This document shows positions 40,960 through 49,862 of a stretch of DNA of 64,000 nt, one piece after another. Made by a program: the position numbers and the translations under genes. Within the stretch, counting starts at the first letter, position 1, and every line of letters begins with the position of its first letter. This DNA is from Shinisaurus crocodilurus (lineage: Eukaryota > Chordata > Lepidosauria > Squamata > Shinisauridae), in contig CM037879.1 in NCBI GenBank assembly GCA_021292165.1, forward strand, positions 284,120,272 to 284,184,271, read 5' to 3'. Under the pieces are notes generated by a model. That model was given only the letters and a program-made list of their open reading frames with translations. It was not told where the DNA came from and searched no databases.

Positions 40960-41570
40960 TATCCGGAGGCCTCCCGCTTGGACTATTGTAACGTGCTCTA
41001 CGGGGGCTGCCTTGTTCAGAACTGTTCAGAAACTTCAGCTGGTCCAAAATGCTGCGGCCAGGCTGTTGACCGGGGCCGGTTACAGGGAGCACATGACTCC
41101 CTTCTTACAGCAGCTTCAACTGGCCACTAGTCTGTTTCCAGGCATAATTCAAAGTGCTGGTTATGACCTATAAAGCCCTATATGACTTGGGACCAGGTAC
41201 CTAGTCCACGTTTCCCGACAGGCCCGTTAGTAAGATCTCAGAGAGGCCTTCTTTGGACTGCTGGCTTTGAGGCTATGGTGGAACCCAGAGAGGGCCTTTC
41301 CTTGCCCCCCAACTGTGAAACCCCCTCCCAAAGGAGGCTGTCTGCGTCTGCTCCCTCTCTGCCCTCCTTCCGCCAGCAGGCAAAGACTGCTTTAGTCAAG
41401 AAGGCCGTTGCCCTTTAAAGTGGGTCTGCTGTTTGTTTGTTTTTTCTTTTGTTTTTTTTTTTTTTAATGTATTGTTTTATTGTTTTAATCCATTTTAATC
41501 GTGCCTGTAGGCCACCTTGAATGTTTTGGTAGAATGGTGGGGTACAAGTCAAATAATTAAAAAACTACTA
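40960..41570 (+). mobile_element. L2 LINE, older subfamily, decayed ORF2 end
   Basis: CTCCCGCTTGGACTATTGTA encodes SRLDYCN, GAAACTTCAGCTGGTCCAAA encodes KLQLVQN, then GCTGCGGCCAGGCTGTTGAC and AGCAGCTTCAACTGGCCAC. The last coding part matches AFPSALLRQQAKTAL-like sequence, and the end is GCCTGTAGGCCACCTTGAAT and GGTGGGGTACAAGTC. The frame is broken in several places. Confidence 0.72.
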
Positions 41571-41596
41571 TGGAAGAAGGTGTTCACAGCCAGGCC

Positions 41597-41764
41597 AGGC
41601 CTGCGGCTCACGCTGGCTCAGCTTGTCTGAGCGTGGAAAGCTAAGCAGGGTCAGGCCTGGTTATGACTTGGATGGGAGACCCCCTCCTCTAGTTTCCTGA
41701 ATTGAGCAGGGGGCTGGACTCGGTGGCCTTGTAGGCCCCTTCCAACTCTATGATCCTATGATCC
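41597..41764 (+). mobile_element. 5S-derived SINE with CR1-like tail (copy 5)
   Basis: A full-length copy: GGCTCACGCTGGCTCAGCTT, CTAAGCAGGGTCAGGCCTGG, GACTTGGATGGGAGACC, then TGAATTGAGCAGGGGGCTGG and CTATGATCCTATGATCC. It is followed directly by copy 6. Confidence 0.9.
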
Positions 41765-41767
41765 ATA

Positions 41768-41945
41768 CAGGCCTATGGCTCACGCTGGCTCAGCTTGTCT
41801 GAGCGTGGAAAGCTAAGCAGGGTCAGGCCTGGTCATTACGTGGATGGGAGACCCCTCCTCCGGTTTCCTGCATTGAGCAGGGGGTTGGCCTCGATAGCCT
41901 TGTGGGCTCCTTCCAACTCTATGATCTATGAAATCTATGAAATCT
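41768..41945 (+). mobile_element. 5S-derived SINE with CR1-like tail (copy 6)
   Basis: A full-length copy in tandem with copy 5. The 5S-like part is GGCTCACGCTGGCTCAGCTT to GACCCCTCC, and the tail ends in ATGAAATCT repeats. Confidence 0.9.
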
Positions 41946-42566
41946 ACTGACAAAAGCTCATGCCACAATGAATTGTATCATCTTGGGCAGAGTAATCCTA
42001 AGCCCTCCTAGAGGCTGGCTAAGAGGGGCGTTGGGTGGGTGGGCAGAAGAAAAGCTTCACCGGTTTGGGAGGCCCATCCACCTCAGAGGCCCCCCAATAC
42101 AACCACGGAAAGTTCTGAAGCCATAGCTCTACCACCGTGGGTTGCTTGATGATGGAAGAGGCTCAAATGGAGCATTCCAGGGGGGCGTCATTTGCGGACT
42201 TGGATCCCCGGAGAGAGCCTTGGATCAGGCCCGTGAACGGCACCAGCCCGAGGCTGGCGTAAGTAATGAGTTGGAATCAATGGGAGGACAAATTTAAAAA
42301 GGGGGGGAGGGGAACTTTGGCACACAAAAAAGAGGGAAGAGGGGGGGCATCTCCCACCCTGGTTGTAGCAAGCTTTGGGAGTCAGGGATTATCCAACAGG
42401 TAACTCCCTTTTGCTCCCTTGAGATTCCCAAGTACCACCAGACTCTTGGGATTATTATTTTTTGCTACAACAGACTCACAGAGTTGCCCCTCTGGAATTT
42501 GTAATTTAACACTTTTGTATGACCCTGGCAATAGCTTCAGCTTGTTTTAGCTTTCATATATTTAAT
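41946..42566. other. No recognisable feature
   Basis: G-rich runs lie near 42301-42312. No gene or known repeat is identified. Confidence 0.45.
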
Positions 42567-42623
42567 GTGTGTGTGTGTGTGTGTGCGCGCGCGCGCGCGG
42601 GCGCATAGGTGCACACACACACA
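42567..42623. repeat. Alternating GT/GC/AC microsatellite
   Basis: A (GT)n stretch passes into (GC)n, then into CA repeats after 42610. Alternating purine-pyrimidine tracts of this type can adopt Z-DNA. A family C MITE has inserted in the CA part. Confidence 0.9.
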
Positions 42624-42778
42624 CAGGACCGGTGCAAGGCAGTTTGGTGCCTAGGCAAGATCAGAATATTTAGTGCCACCCTTCCATTGGAGCGCTGTTT
42701 TTTTTTCAAGGCTTCTGGCGACCCTTTTAGCCTGCGCCCTAGGAGCTTGCCTAGTTGGGCCTAAGGTAGCCGGCCCTG
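42624..42778 (+). mobile_element. hAT MITE, CAGGGCCGG family C (copy 5)
   Basis: A 155-bp copy, CAGGACCGGTGC to CCGGCCCTG, inserted in a CA repeat. The flanking CACACACA on both sides is compatible with an 8-bp duplication but cannot be told from the repeat. It has several single-base losses relative to copy 1. Confidence 0.88.
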
Positions 42779-42786
42779 CACACACA

Positions 42787-43644
42787 CACACAAAGGCTTT
42801 TATCAGACTTGCAATCTTTCCAGGTAAATACATTGACAAAGTGGTAGTCCCTTGCTGCCCTATAATTAAGGGTAAATGCAACCTCTTAATAAGAGCGGAG
42901 GGGGGCCACCATTGTAGTTGCTTTGATTTAACTCTGGACAAGGAGGACTTCCCCACACCGGCTCCCTTGCTGGCCTTGCGCCAGCGCCCATTGGGCATGA
43001 CTTCCGCCAAGCTGGAGCCAATGTGGAGACTCCGCATTCTTCTCTTTGCTGGAGGAGAGGCTCCGAAATCATTTGTGCAGCCGTGGTCTTTCTGACTCCA
43101 AAAGCACAGTGAGGTTTTGCGAAGGCAAAAAGGAAAAGAAAAAAAAGAGAGAGAAATGCAAGAGATGAAAATTAAACTGGGGGAGGGGGAGAGAGAGAGA
43201 TGGGAAAGGGAGGGGGAGAAGGAGAGAGTGAATAAGGGAGTGGGGAAACGTGAGGCAGAGATTGTGGCCAGCTTCACAAATTGGCACAGCCTTATCAACA
43301 GCATTTCATGGTTTTCTGGAACTCTTTCAAAGGGAACTTGCCTTTGTGCGCGACGGCTTAAGCTTTTCTGATATTTAAAGCTATGCTTAAAAGTTTATGA
43401 AAATTACTTCTTAGTTTTCTCTCGGTCTCTTCACAAACCGCCAGTGCCAGTGCTCAGCCTTTCCTTCTGTTCATTCCTCCTCCTCGTCGCAACTTTGTTC
43501 TGCCAGTTCCCAATTTGGCTGCGGGCACGCTGCCCGTCCTCTCCCCTCCTGCCTTCACCGGGTTGCAGGAAATACAAACAGGAATTGGGGGGGGGGGGGA
43601 GGGTTCCCTTCATTTCACAAGAGAGCCATTTTTCTCTAAACAAA
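42787..43644. other. Unassigned, with purine-rich tract
   Basis: A purine-rich tract (GAGA/GGGAG) spans about 43120-43260. Frames of up to 217 codons on the minus strand are low-complexity translations of it. No gene is supported. Confidence 0.5.
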
Positions 43645-43800
43645 AGAAGAGCCCTGCAGGATCAGAGCGGGCCCATCTAGCCCCACAACCTGTTCCAAAA
43701 GGTGGCCAGTCAGATGCCTCCAGTAAACCCACAAGCAGGGCGTGGGGATGTTGGCATTCTCCCGTTGTTGTTTTGTCCCCAGCATCTGGAAACTAGGCCG
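43645..43800 (-). mobile_element. CR1-type LINE 3' end (lineage B)
   Basis: AAGAAGAGCCCTGCAGGATC, CCAAAAGGTGGCCAGTCAGA and AAACCCACAAGCAGGGCGTG agree with the other lineage B ends. Confidence 0.65.
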
Positions 43801-44000
43801 TTTTAAAGGCCTGTAATGTCAGGGCCAAGTGCAGCTCAGTAGGGAGGGAGTTCCACATTTTAAGGGCCACCACAGAAAAGGCCCTGTCTCTCGCCCCTGG
43901 CAATCTGAATCAATCTCACTGGCGAGACTACAAGCAGGGCCTCTGAAGCAGATTTTAAAGCCTGGTCAGGTTCGCTCAGGCACACAGGTGACGAACTGAC
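43801..44000 (-). mobile_element. L2-like LINE fragment
   Basis: GGGAGTTCCACATTTTAAGG and CCACCACAGAAAAGGCCCTG are the reverse-orientation words for the NSLP...RAFS region of L2. Ends are unclear. Confidence 0.55.
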
Positions 44001-44835
44001 AGGGTGTGTGTTTTTTAACCTACCCATTTGCTTTAGTATCTAGTATTTTGTGTGATAAGCCAGGTATTTTGCACTATGGGATTTTAGAAAAAATAAATCT
44101 GATCCCACTCATTCAGCCACTGTGCTCTTGAATCTTGAATATAATCCCTCCAGCTCCTAATGGTACATATTTTCCAATGACTTTCCTGAAGAAGGTCAGG
44201 AGGAAGTTATTACTTGCCCCATTTGGCAATACTCTGACCAGCACTGCAGGCGTTTTTTCGTGATGCATCAAATTCTTTCATGCGGGTTAAACCTGCTTTG
44301 TATTTTGGAAAAGAGGTTTTGTGATCACACAACCTGTATTTCATAGAAACTTGTTCTTCTGCTGCTAAGAGATCAGGTGTCATAAGAAGACTTTGAAGGG
44401 AGGATGAAATTGTGTTTGGGGTGAGGAGGAATCTCGAGCCTGGAATGTTATCTCTATTTTCCTTGCCTCAGGAAGGATTCTCAAAGGAACCAGAGGAAAT
44501 ATATTTTGCATCCTTTCTCATCCAGCAATCTAGCATCGCCCGAGGAAAAAGATAACAACAGAATGCCAGTGTGACCTAGTGAAGAGCTGGGTTCAAATCC
44601 TGCCCTGTAGCTGCCTCGTGAGCTGGCCGAATGTGAAGAGGGAGGCCTACATCTCCAGTACGCTTGCCAGCTCTCTCCGGGCCCAACCTGAAATATCAGG
44701 GTTTTAACCGCCTCCTCAGGGTCTCTAGGACAGAGAGTTAAATCAAGATTAGCACGCATTAGGTAGAACCGTCTGACAACTAAAGTCCGGCGAAGTGTAA
44801 GCCAGCCCTGGAAACTTTCCTCTCCCTACCAGGAA
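44001..44835. other. No recognisable feature
   Basis: A short stretch near 44575-44620 (GTGTGACCTAGTGAAGAGC, GGGTTCAAATCCTGCC) resembles a decayed SINE head. The rest is unassigned. Confidence 0.4.
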
Positions 44836-45329
44836 GGGTGGCCACAGTGTCCTCTTTTACACAGGACCATCCTCTACCCAGGGCCGGTGCAAGGCAGTTT
44901 GGTGCCCTAGGCAAGATCAGATATTTAGCGCCCCCCCTTCCCACTTGAGCCCTCCCTCCCTCCAGCCCTATGCTCCTGGCACCCCTTTTAGCCCGGCGCC
45001 CTAGGCAGCCGCCTAGTTGGCCTAATGGTAGCACCGGCCCTGCCTCTACCCTGTCCTGTCCAGTTCCAGCTGAAAGATAGAGAACCATCAGAACTTGTTG
45101 TCCGTCAAGACTTAGCACCTGGACGGCAGGCCGAACAGGCCGGCAGCACGTTGGTCACCTGGTCTTCCAGCGCTACAGTGGGATCTAATATATTTTCCAT
45201 TTCAATTCTAATCATTATTTCCAAATTTGCATTTGCACATTTTATGCACATGGCTGGCCTCTTTTGTCCTCTTTTTTGGTGACGTGATGCCTCTTCTTCT
45301 TTTTTTGGCAACTCATAAGTGCCCCCTCC
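44836..45329 (+). mobile_element. TA-flanked MITE family E carrying an hAT insertion
   Basis: GGGTGGCCACAGTGTCCTCT begins the element, and TTGGCAACTCATAAGTGCCC ends it. Inner motifs CTTAGCACCTGGACGGCAGG and TTTGCATTTGCACATTTTATG match the family. The family C hAT MITE at 44879-45042 is inserted near its left end. The TA flanks are not preserved. Confidence 0.72.
44879..45042 (+). mobile_element. hAT MITE, CAGGGCCGG family C (copy 6)
   Basis: A 164-bp copy, CAGGGCCGGTGC to GCACCGGCCCTG, with a perfect CCTCTACC duplication (44871-44878 and 45043-45050). It splits the family E MITE, so it is the younger of the two. Confidence 0.93.
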
Positions 45330-45337
45330 CACTACTG

Positions 45338-45471
45338 CAGTGTTCTCCAACCTTGGGTCCCCAGATGTTTTTGGCCTACAACTCCCAGCATGCCCCAGCC
45401 AGCATAGCTGGCTGGGGCATGCTGGAGTTGTAGGCCAAAAACATCTGGGGACCCAAGGTTGGAGAACACTG
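45338..45471. mobile_element. hAT MITE family A, intact copy
   Basis: A 134-bp palindrome with a perfect CACTACTG duplication (45330-45337 and 45472-45479). It lies at the right edge of the family E MITE. Confidence 0.93.
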
Positions 45472-45562
45472 CACTACTGCCATCTCAGAGGGGGGGAAAC
45501 CAATCTTCTGGGTAGGCTGGAGTCTGTGGTTATATCATAGCTCTGGAAACCTTCCGGACAAT

Positions 45563-45644
45563 GGCTTCGTTCACACACAACCCCTTAAGACCACAGAGGC
45601 TCTCTGAAGCCTCTGTGGTCTTAAAGTGTTGTGTGAGCGGAGCC
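45563..45644. repeat. 82-bp hairpin, MITE-like
   Basis: The arms GGCTTCGTTCACACACAAC... and ...GTTGTGTGAGCGGAGCC, with an inner stretch TTAAGACCACAGAGGCT against AGCCTCTGTGGTCTTAA, fold into a stem of about 38 bp with a six-base loop. It is probably a tiny MITE. It has no coding capacity. Confidence 0.75.
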
Positions 45645-46189
45645 TCTGTGGGCTTACATTTGCCTAGAGCCGTGGCTATGCCTGACTAAGGGTTGAGCAC
45701 AGCAGGGTTCTCTGGCCATCTCCACGGCCCTCTTCCCTCATCGGTCCTTCTGCAGGTATCCCAGGGTACACCACAGGAGCACCGACTCCCCCCCCCCCAA
45801 AAAAGCAGGCATTTGCACTAACCTCCCAACACAAGGGATTCCCTCTGGTTTTGCCACTTCCTGAGGTGCTATTGACTTGGGGTGAATGGCAAAACCGAGG
45901 GGACAGTTGGGGCTTATCAGCATTCCCCCCCCCAAAAAAAAGACCCCAGGATCCTGCGTGGAAGGGGGGAATTGAGGGGGTGTCTCCCAAAACACCCTTA
46001 AGCAGGATTTTTTGTTTTTATACGGGGGGGGGGGCTTGTGCCTCTTGGTTAGCCACACTTGGGAAAGTGAGGGCAGCCCAGGGGGATATGTATGAGCCCA
46101 CCCACCCCCCCAAACAACCCGAAAATTCTGCTGCAAAGGGTGCTTTCCACTCCCTCGCAACCATTTTTTTTTTTTAAAAATGTAAAAGA
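45645..46189. other. Unassigned, several C and G runs
   Basis: Homopolymer runs near 45790, 45930, 46025 and 46105, with related words (CCCCCCCCAAAAAA) repeated, suggest internally repeated sequence of unknown origin. No gene is seen. Confidence 0.4.
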
Positions 46190-46294
46190 AATAGTTAGCA
46201 GTGGGCTACAAAGGTCCATTTTGGCCTGGACACTGTGTCCATTCAGACAAGTGTCCGTGCCAAATTGGAACCTTGTAGCCCACTGCTAACTATT
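46190..46294. repeat. 105-bp hairpin with 22-bp perfect outer stem
   Basis: AATAGTTAGCAGTGGGCTAC at 46190 is matched by GTAGCCCACTGCTAACTATT ending at 46294. Pairing continues inwards with few mismatches (AGGTCCATTTTGGCC... against ...GCCAAATTGGAACC, then GGACAC against GTGTCC), giving a nearly complete fold-back. It could be a short palindromic MITE or a hairpin-RNA source. Nothing in the sequence shows transcription. Confidence 0.75.
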
Positions 46295-46448
46295 CCTTTA
46301 ACAGTTTTATTTTAAAAGGTTGAGGGCAAGTGGAAAGCCCCCTTTGCTAGTTGCTTGGCAAGAGCGGCAGCCCTTTTTTTTTTTGCCACTGTTGCCAAGG
46401 GGCGCTGGCTGTGCTTTTTTTGGCTTCTCAGTGGGTCAGCCTGTCACC

Positions 46449-46770
46449 TGGGTTCAGACGGCATGCTAAACCTGCTAGGGTGTTCTTAACCTACGGCAGT
46501 GTTTCTCAACCTTGGGTCCCCAGATGTTTTTGGCCTACAACTCCCAGCATGCCCCAGCCAGCGTAGCTGGCTGGGGCATGCTGGGAGTTGTAGGCCAAAA
46601 ACATCTGGGGACCCAAGGTTGAGAAACACTGACCTACGGCAAGCCATGGATTAGCAGGGTGCCTTATAAGCCACACTAGGTTGGCTTATAAACCACCATG
46701 CAGGGTCCAGACAACACAATAAGCCACTCTGCCACTTAACCTACTGAGGCTTAGCGTGTTGTGTGAACAC
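46449..46770. mobile_element. Foldback-type MITE split by a family A hAT
   Basis: CTGGGTTCAGACGGCATGCT at the left resembles the family F end. After the hAT insertion at 46497-46631 the sequence continues with GGATTAGCAGGGTGCC, CCACTAGGTTGGCTTAT-like words and GTCCAGACAACACAATAAGC, ending near TGTTGTGTGAACAC. It is a relative of family F with a different interior. Confidence 0.6.
46497..46631. mobile_element. hAT MITE family A, intact copy
   Basis: A 135-bp palindrome with a perfect ACCTACGG duplication (46489-46496 and 46632-46639), inserted into the foldback MITE at 46449-46770. Confidence 0.93.
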
Positions 46771-46775
46771 ACGGT

Positions 46776-46826
46776 CACAGAATCATAGCACTGGAAGGGT
46801 CTTTCAGGCTATCTAGTCCAACCCCA
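46776..46826 (-). mobile_element. CR1 extreme 3' end fragment
   Basis: ACAGAATCATAGCACTGGAA and CTATCTAGTCCAACCCCA are the last 50 bp of a CR1 in reverse orientation. Confidence 0.75.
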
Positions 46827-46829
46827 TCG

Positions 46830-47115
46830 GAGTCCACCGGGAGAAGAGCTTTCAGTGCGGCAGGTCCACTTCTGTGGAACTCCCTGCCTCTGAAAGTCAG
46901 GCAGGCCGCGGCACTGTGTGTTGCTTTTGGCACCTGCTGAAGACGTCTTCGTTCCTTACTGACCAGCCACGGTTTTAATGTTACCTTGGTGGTAATACAT
47001 TGGGGTTTTTTAAAAAATTCTTCATCTGTTTTTATCTCTTTATTGTTCACCACTCCGGAATCTGTTTAGATATGGAGCGGTATACACATGCTGAAAATAA
47101 ATAAAGAATAACGAA
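46830..47115 (+). mobile_element. L2-like LINE 3' end
   Basis: GTCCACTTCTGTGGAACTCC encodes the LWNSLP-like segment, TGAAGACGTCTTCGTTCC the K-T-x-L-F segment, then TATGGAGCGGTATACACATG and an (AAATA) tail. Confidence 0.65.
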
Positions 47116-47384
47116 TAACCCCCTACCCGATGCAGGAAATCCAGCCTCTTGTTTGAAGACCTTTAGCCGAGGGTCAGCTCACCGCCGCCCCTCTAGGCAG
47201 GGCCGGACCGCCCATGAAGCAGCAGGAGGAGCCTGCCTCGGGTGGCGGAGTGGGAAGAGGGGCGAATGGCACCGCTCCCCCGCCACGCCCTCCCCCAGGA
47301 GGGCCTTCTGCCGTGGCCCAGCCTACACTGCCTCCAGCAGGAGCTCTGGAGCGTCCCACCAGCCACTCTTCCACTGCGGCATCG
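47116..47384. other. GC-rich, unassigned
   Basis: CAGGGCCGGACCGCCCATGA at about 47199 begins like an hAT MITE, but I cannot find a matching right end. No gene is seen. Confidence 0.35.
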
Positions 47385-47503
47385 GCAGTGTTGCATAGTG
47401 GTTAGAGTGTTGGACTGGGACTTGGGAGATCCGAGTTCTAGTCCCCGCTCGGCCATGAAACTCACTGGGTGACTTTGGGCCAGTCACTGACTCCCCAGCC
47501 TCT
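47385..47503 (+). mobile_element. tRNA-SINE, head and body
   Basis: TTGCATAGTGGTTAGAGTGT, GAGTTCTAGTCCCCGCTCGG and CACTGGGTGACTTTGGGCC. The 3' part is missing and the sequence switches to the 161-bp repeat at 47504. Confidence 0.85.
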
Positions 47504-47664
47504 GTGGGTAGCTCTCTTTAGCGGCAGCTTATTTATTCCAGAATAGTTCTGTCCGGACCAATATGAACTGAACTGTTTTGGAATAAGTGGATTACAGGTT
47601 ATCATCTCATTAAGGGCAGATTCAGCATTAATATTACTGGGTCAATGAGTCATCATCATACATG
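47504..47664 (+). repeat. 161-bp segment of an inverted duplication (left arm)
   Basis: GTGGGTAGCTCTCTTTAGCG to TGAGTCATCATCATACATGA is repeated in reverse at 53108-53268 with few differences. In both places it lies immediately upstream (in SINE orientation) of a complete tRNA-SINE. The segment itself is not a repeat family that I know. Confidence 0.85.
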
Positions 47665-47885
47665 AGCCAGCGTGGCATAGTGGTGAGAGTGTTGGACTGA
47701 GACTCGGGAGATCCGGGTTCTAGTCCTCGCTCCGCCATGAAACTCACTGGGTGACTTTGGGCCAGTCACTGACTCCCAGCCTAACCTACCTCACAGGGTT
47801 GTTGTGAGGATAAAATGGAGAGGAGGATTATGTAAGCCGCCTTGGGTTCCTTGCAGGAAAAAAGGCGGGGTATAAATATAATTAA

Positions 47886-47916
<31 letters not shown>

Positions 47917-47925
47917 ATTAATAAA
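47665..47925 (+). mobile_element. tRNA-SINE, full length, in the left inverted arm
   Basis: GAGCCAGCGTGGCATAGTGG, GGGTTCTAGTCCTCGCTCC, CTCACAGGGTTGTTGTGAGG and GGCGGGGTATAAATATAATT with an (AAAT)n tail. It pairs with 52880-53107 on the other strand. Confidence 0.92.
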
Positions 47926-48584
47926 AGAGCGCCCAGTGGGGTTCCTTAGAGCATCCACACACACCGTGTTTGCCTCATCATGTGGAGAGCCACGTGGCCT
48001 GAAGAAGTGGCTGTGGGGCTCTTGTGTGTGTGCTTACCTGGGGGCATGATGTGGCGGCTGTGGCAGCAGTGGTGTTCTCTCCTGCCTCAGGCAGTGGAAG
48101 AGCCGATGCCACGCCTGCCTGTAGGCGATTGGTTCCCCTGGTTCAACTGCGCTTGCTCTCAAGATGTTCCTAATGTTCTGTCAAAATCTCTCCTCCTGTA
48201 ACTTTAGCCCATTAGATCTAGTCCTGCCCTTGGGGGCGGCAGGGGGCAAGTCTTTGCCCTCCCCCATGGGACAACCCTTCTGGTATTTGAAGAGTGCTGT
48301 CACGTGCCCCACCCCAAATCTTCTCCAGTTATCACAGCATATCACCAAAAAAAGTTCCCATTTCCATTGCTTTCTTCAACACACCGTGGTACACCCATGT
48401 CTGGACTCCATCACTTCAGACCCCAGCTCTTCAGAGTCTCGTGAAGTTCAATCTCGAAGCGTGTGCGTATGGCTTCTCTTTAGTGCACATCCACGTCAAT
48501 ACATGTGCATGAACATTAAGGCCCAAAGCATTCATTGCTTTAAAGAGCTCACTAGCAGCCATGTCTTTTTCCCCTCTAGGACAG
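47926..48584. other. No recognisable gene
   Basis: Unassigned apart from diverged repeat words near 48160-48300 (CAAAATCTCTCCTCCTGTAA, TAGTCCTGCCCTTGGGGG) that resemble an old CR1 in reverse orientation. Confidence 0.4.
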
Positions 48585-48905
48585 AAGTGCAGAACATCAG
48601 GTCTGGGGGCCAGATACAACCCTCCTGGGGGCCCAGTCCAGACCCCTGGGGCTCCCCAAAGGTCCATGCCTCCTTCTCCTGGCCCCACCACCTTTCCGAC
48701 GACCACCAATCATTTGGTCTTTTCCCGGCTTGCATGCAGTGTTTTCCCCCATTCTAAATGGTTGAAACACCTCTCCAAAGGCTCAGTTACTAGCAGTAAG
48801 AGCTTTAAGCTAAAATATGCCGGTATTTTGGGCCCACCCTTGTACTTTTTGCCCCCCCCCAAAGAGTTTCTCCAAAATTCAATTTGGACCTCAGGCGAAA
48901 AGAGG
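48585..48905. mobile_element. hAT-like MITE, family D
   Basis: GGGGGCCAGATACAACCCTC, CACCACCTTTCC, CCCCATTCTAAATGGTTGAA and TATGCCGGTATTTTGGG resemble the segments at 3320-3900. It ends near AAAAGAGGTTCAACACCCTA. A family A hAT follows at 48927. Confidence 0.5.
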
Positions 48906-48926
48906 TTCAACACCCTAGCTCTAGAG

Positions 48927-49062
48927 CAGTGGTTCCCAACCGTGGGTCCCCAGATGTTGCTGGACTACAGCTCCCAGAATCCCTTGCCATTAGCCATGCT
49001 GGCTGGGTATGCTGGGAGCTGTAGGCCAGCAACACCTGGGGACCCAAGGTTGGAGAGCCCTG
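48927..49062. mobile_element. hAT MITE family A, sister subfamily
   Basis: A 136-bp inverted-repeat element, CAGTGGTTCCCAACCGTGGG to GGTTGGAGAGCCCTG, with a perfect CTCTAGAG duplication (48919-48926 and 49063-49070). The arms carry GTTGCTGGACTACAGCTCCC and are less symmetrical than the young copies. The duplication fits the nTCTAGAn target known for several hAT transposons. Confidence 0.92.
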
Positions 49063-49070
49063 CTCTAGAG

Positions 49071-49818
49071 TAAGTGCAGAGGTCCCAAACTGGATGGAGA
49101 CCCAAGGGATATGGGGTCTTTAACCCTTCTTGCCCTTCCCCCACCCATGCTGCAGTCCTGATTCTGATGGGGGGGGGGGCATGCCTGCAATTGATATTCG
49201 CAAATAATGATCCATTAAAGTAACATGTTCTTTGGGTGTATGCCACCATGCTCAGTGTACATGCGCTTGCACAACCTGTGATTATATCCCTCACAGCTAC
49301 AGAAGGGGATTCTGGATCGTTAAGATTTATTTTTCTTCCCCCCCCCCCACCCCGCTATATCTTTTCCAAAGTCATCTTCTTGGCTCTGAGGCTATTATTG
49401 GAGATACTAAACTGTGTGAGTGAAGCAGACCCTTCAGCAATGTGTGATACTGGAAAGGCTGGGGCTCACAAAAGTGACCCTTGGTTATGATGAGTATAAT
49501 GTTATTATGAGCACATCCCCGTTTTCATAGGTGAACGTTGGGAGTGGACGTATAAAGCTGGCCTGGAGCATCTTACCTCTTGGAGCATCTTACCAAGCTG
49601 TAAACCTCCAAGTCCCACCTGGGCCACGGTCCAGAGAAGCATCTATATAGCCGATATAATATCGGACAGTACGGTAGTTGGCTATCCCTGCCATAGAAAG
49701 GGATCTTTCTGCAGCCTGTTGTTACTTCCAGGCAAAGTTTCGGCTAAGCTTCTGCTAGAAGTTAAAGCATTCGGTTGCTGAGCACACCAGATTGATGTGA
49801 CGGGGGGGGGGGGGTGTT

Positions 49819-49862
<44 letters not shown>

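Noticed and set aside
42651..43304. A 217-codon minus-strand frame rich in Ser, Leu and Pro
   Set aside because: It is a translation of a purine-rich tract plus part of an hAT MITE. There is no start context or domain.
47199..47384. A further CAGGGCCGG element starting near 47199
   Set aside because: The left tip matches family C for nine bases, but the following sequence and any right end with an 8-bp duplication are missing.
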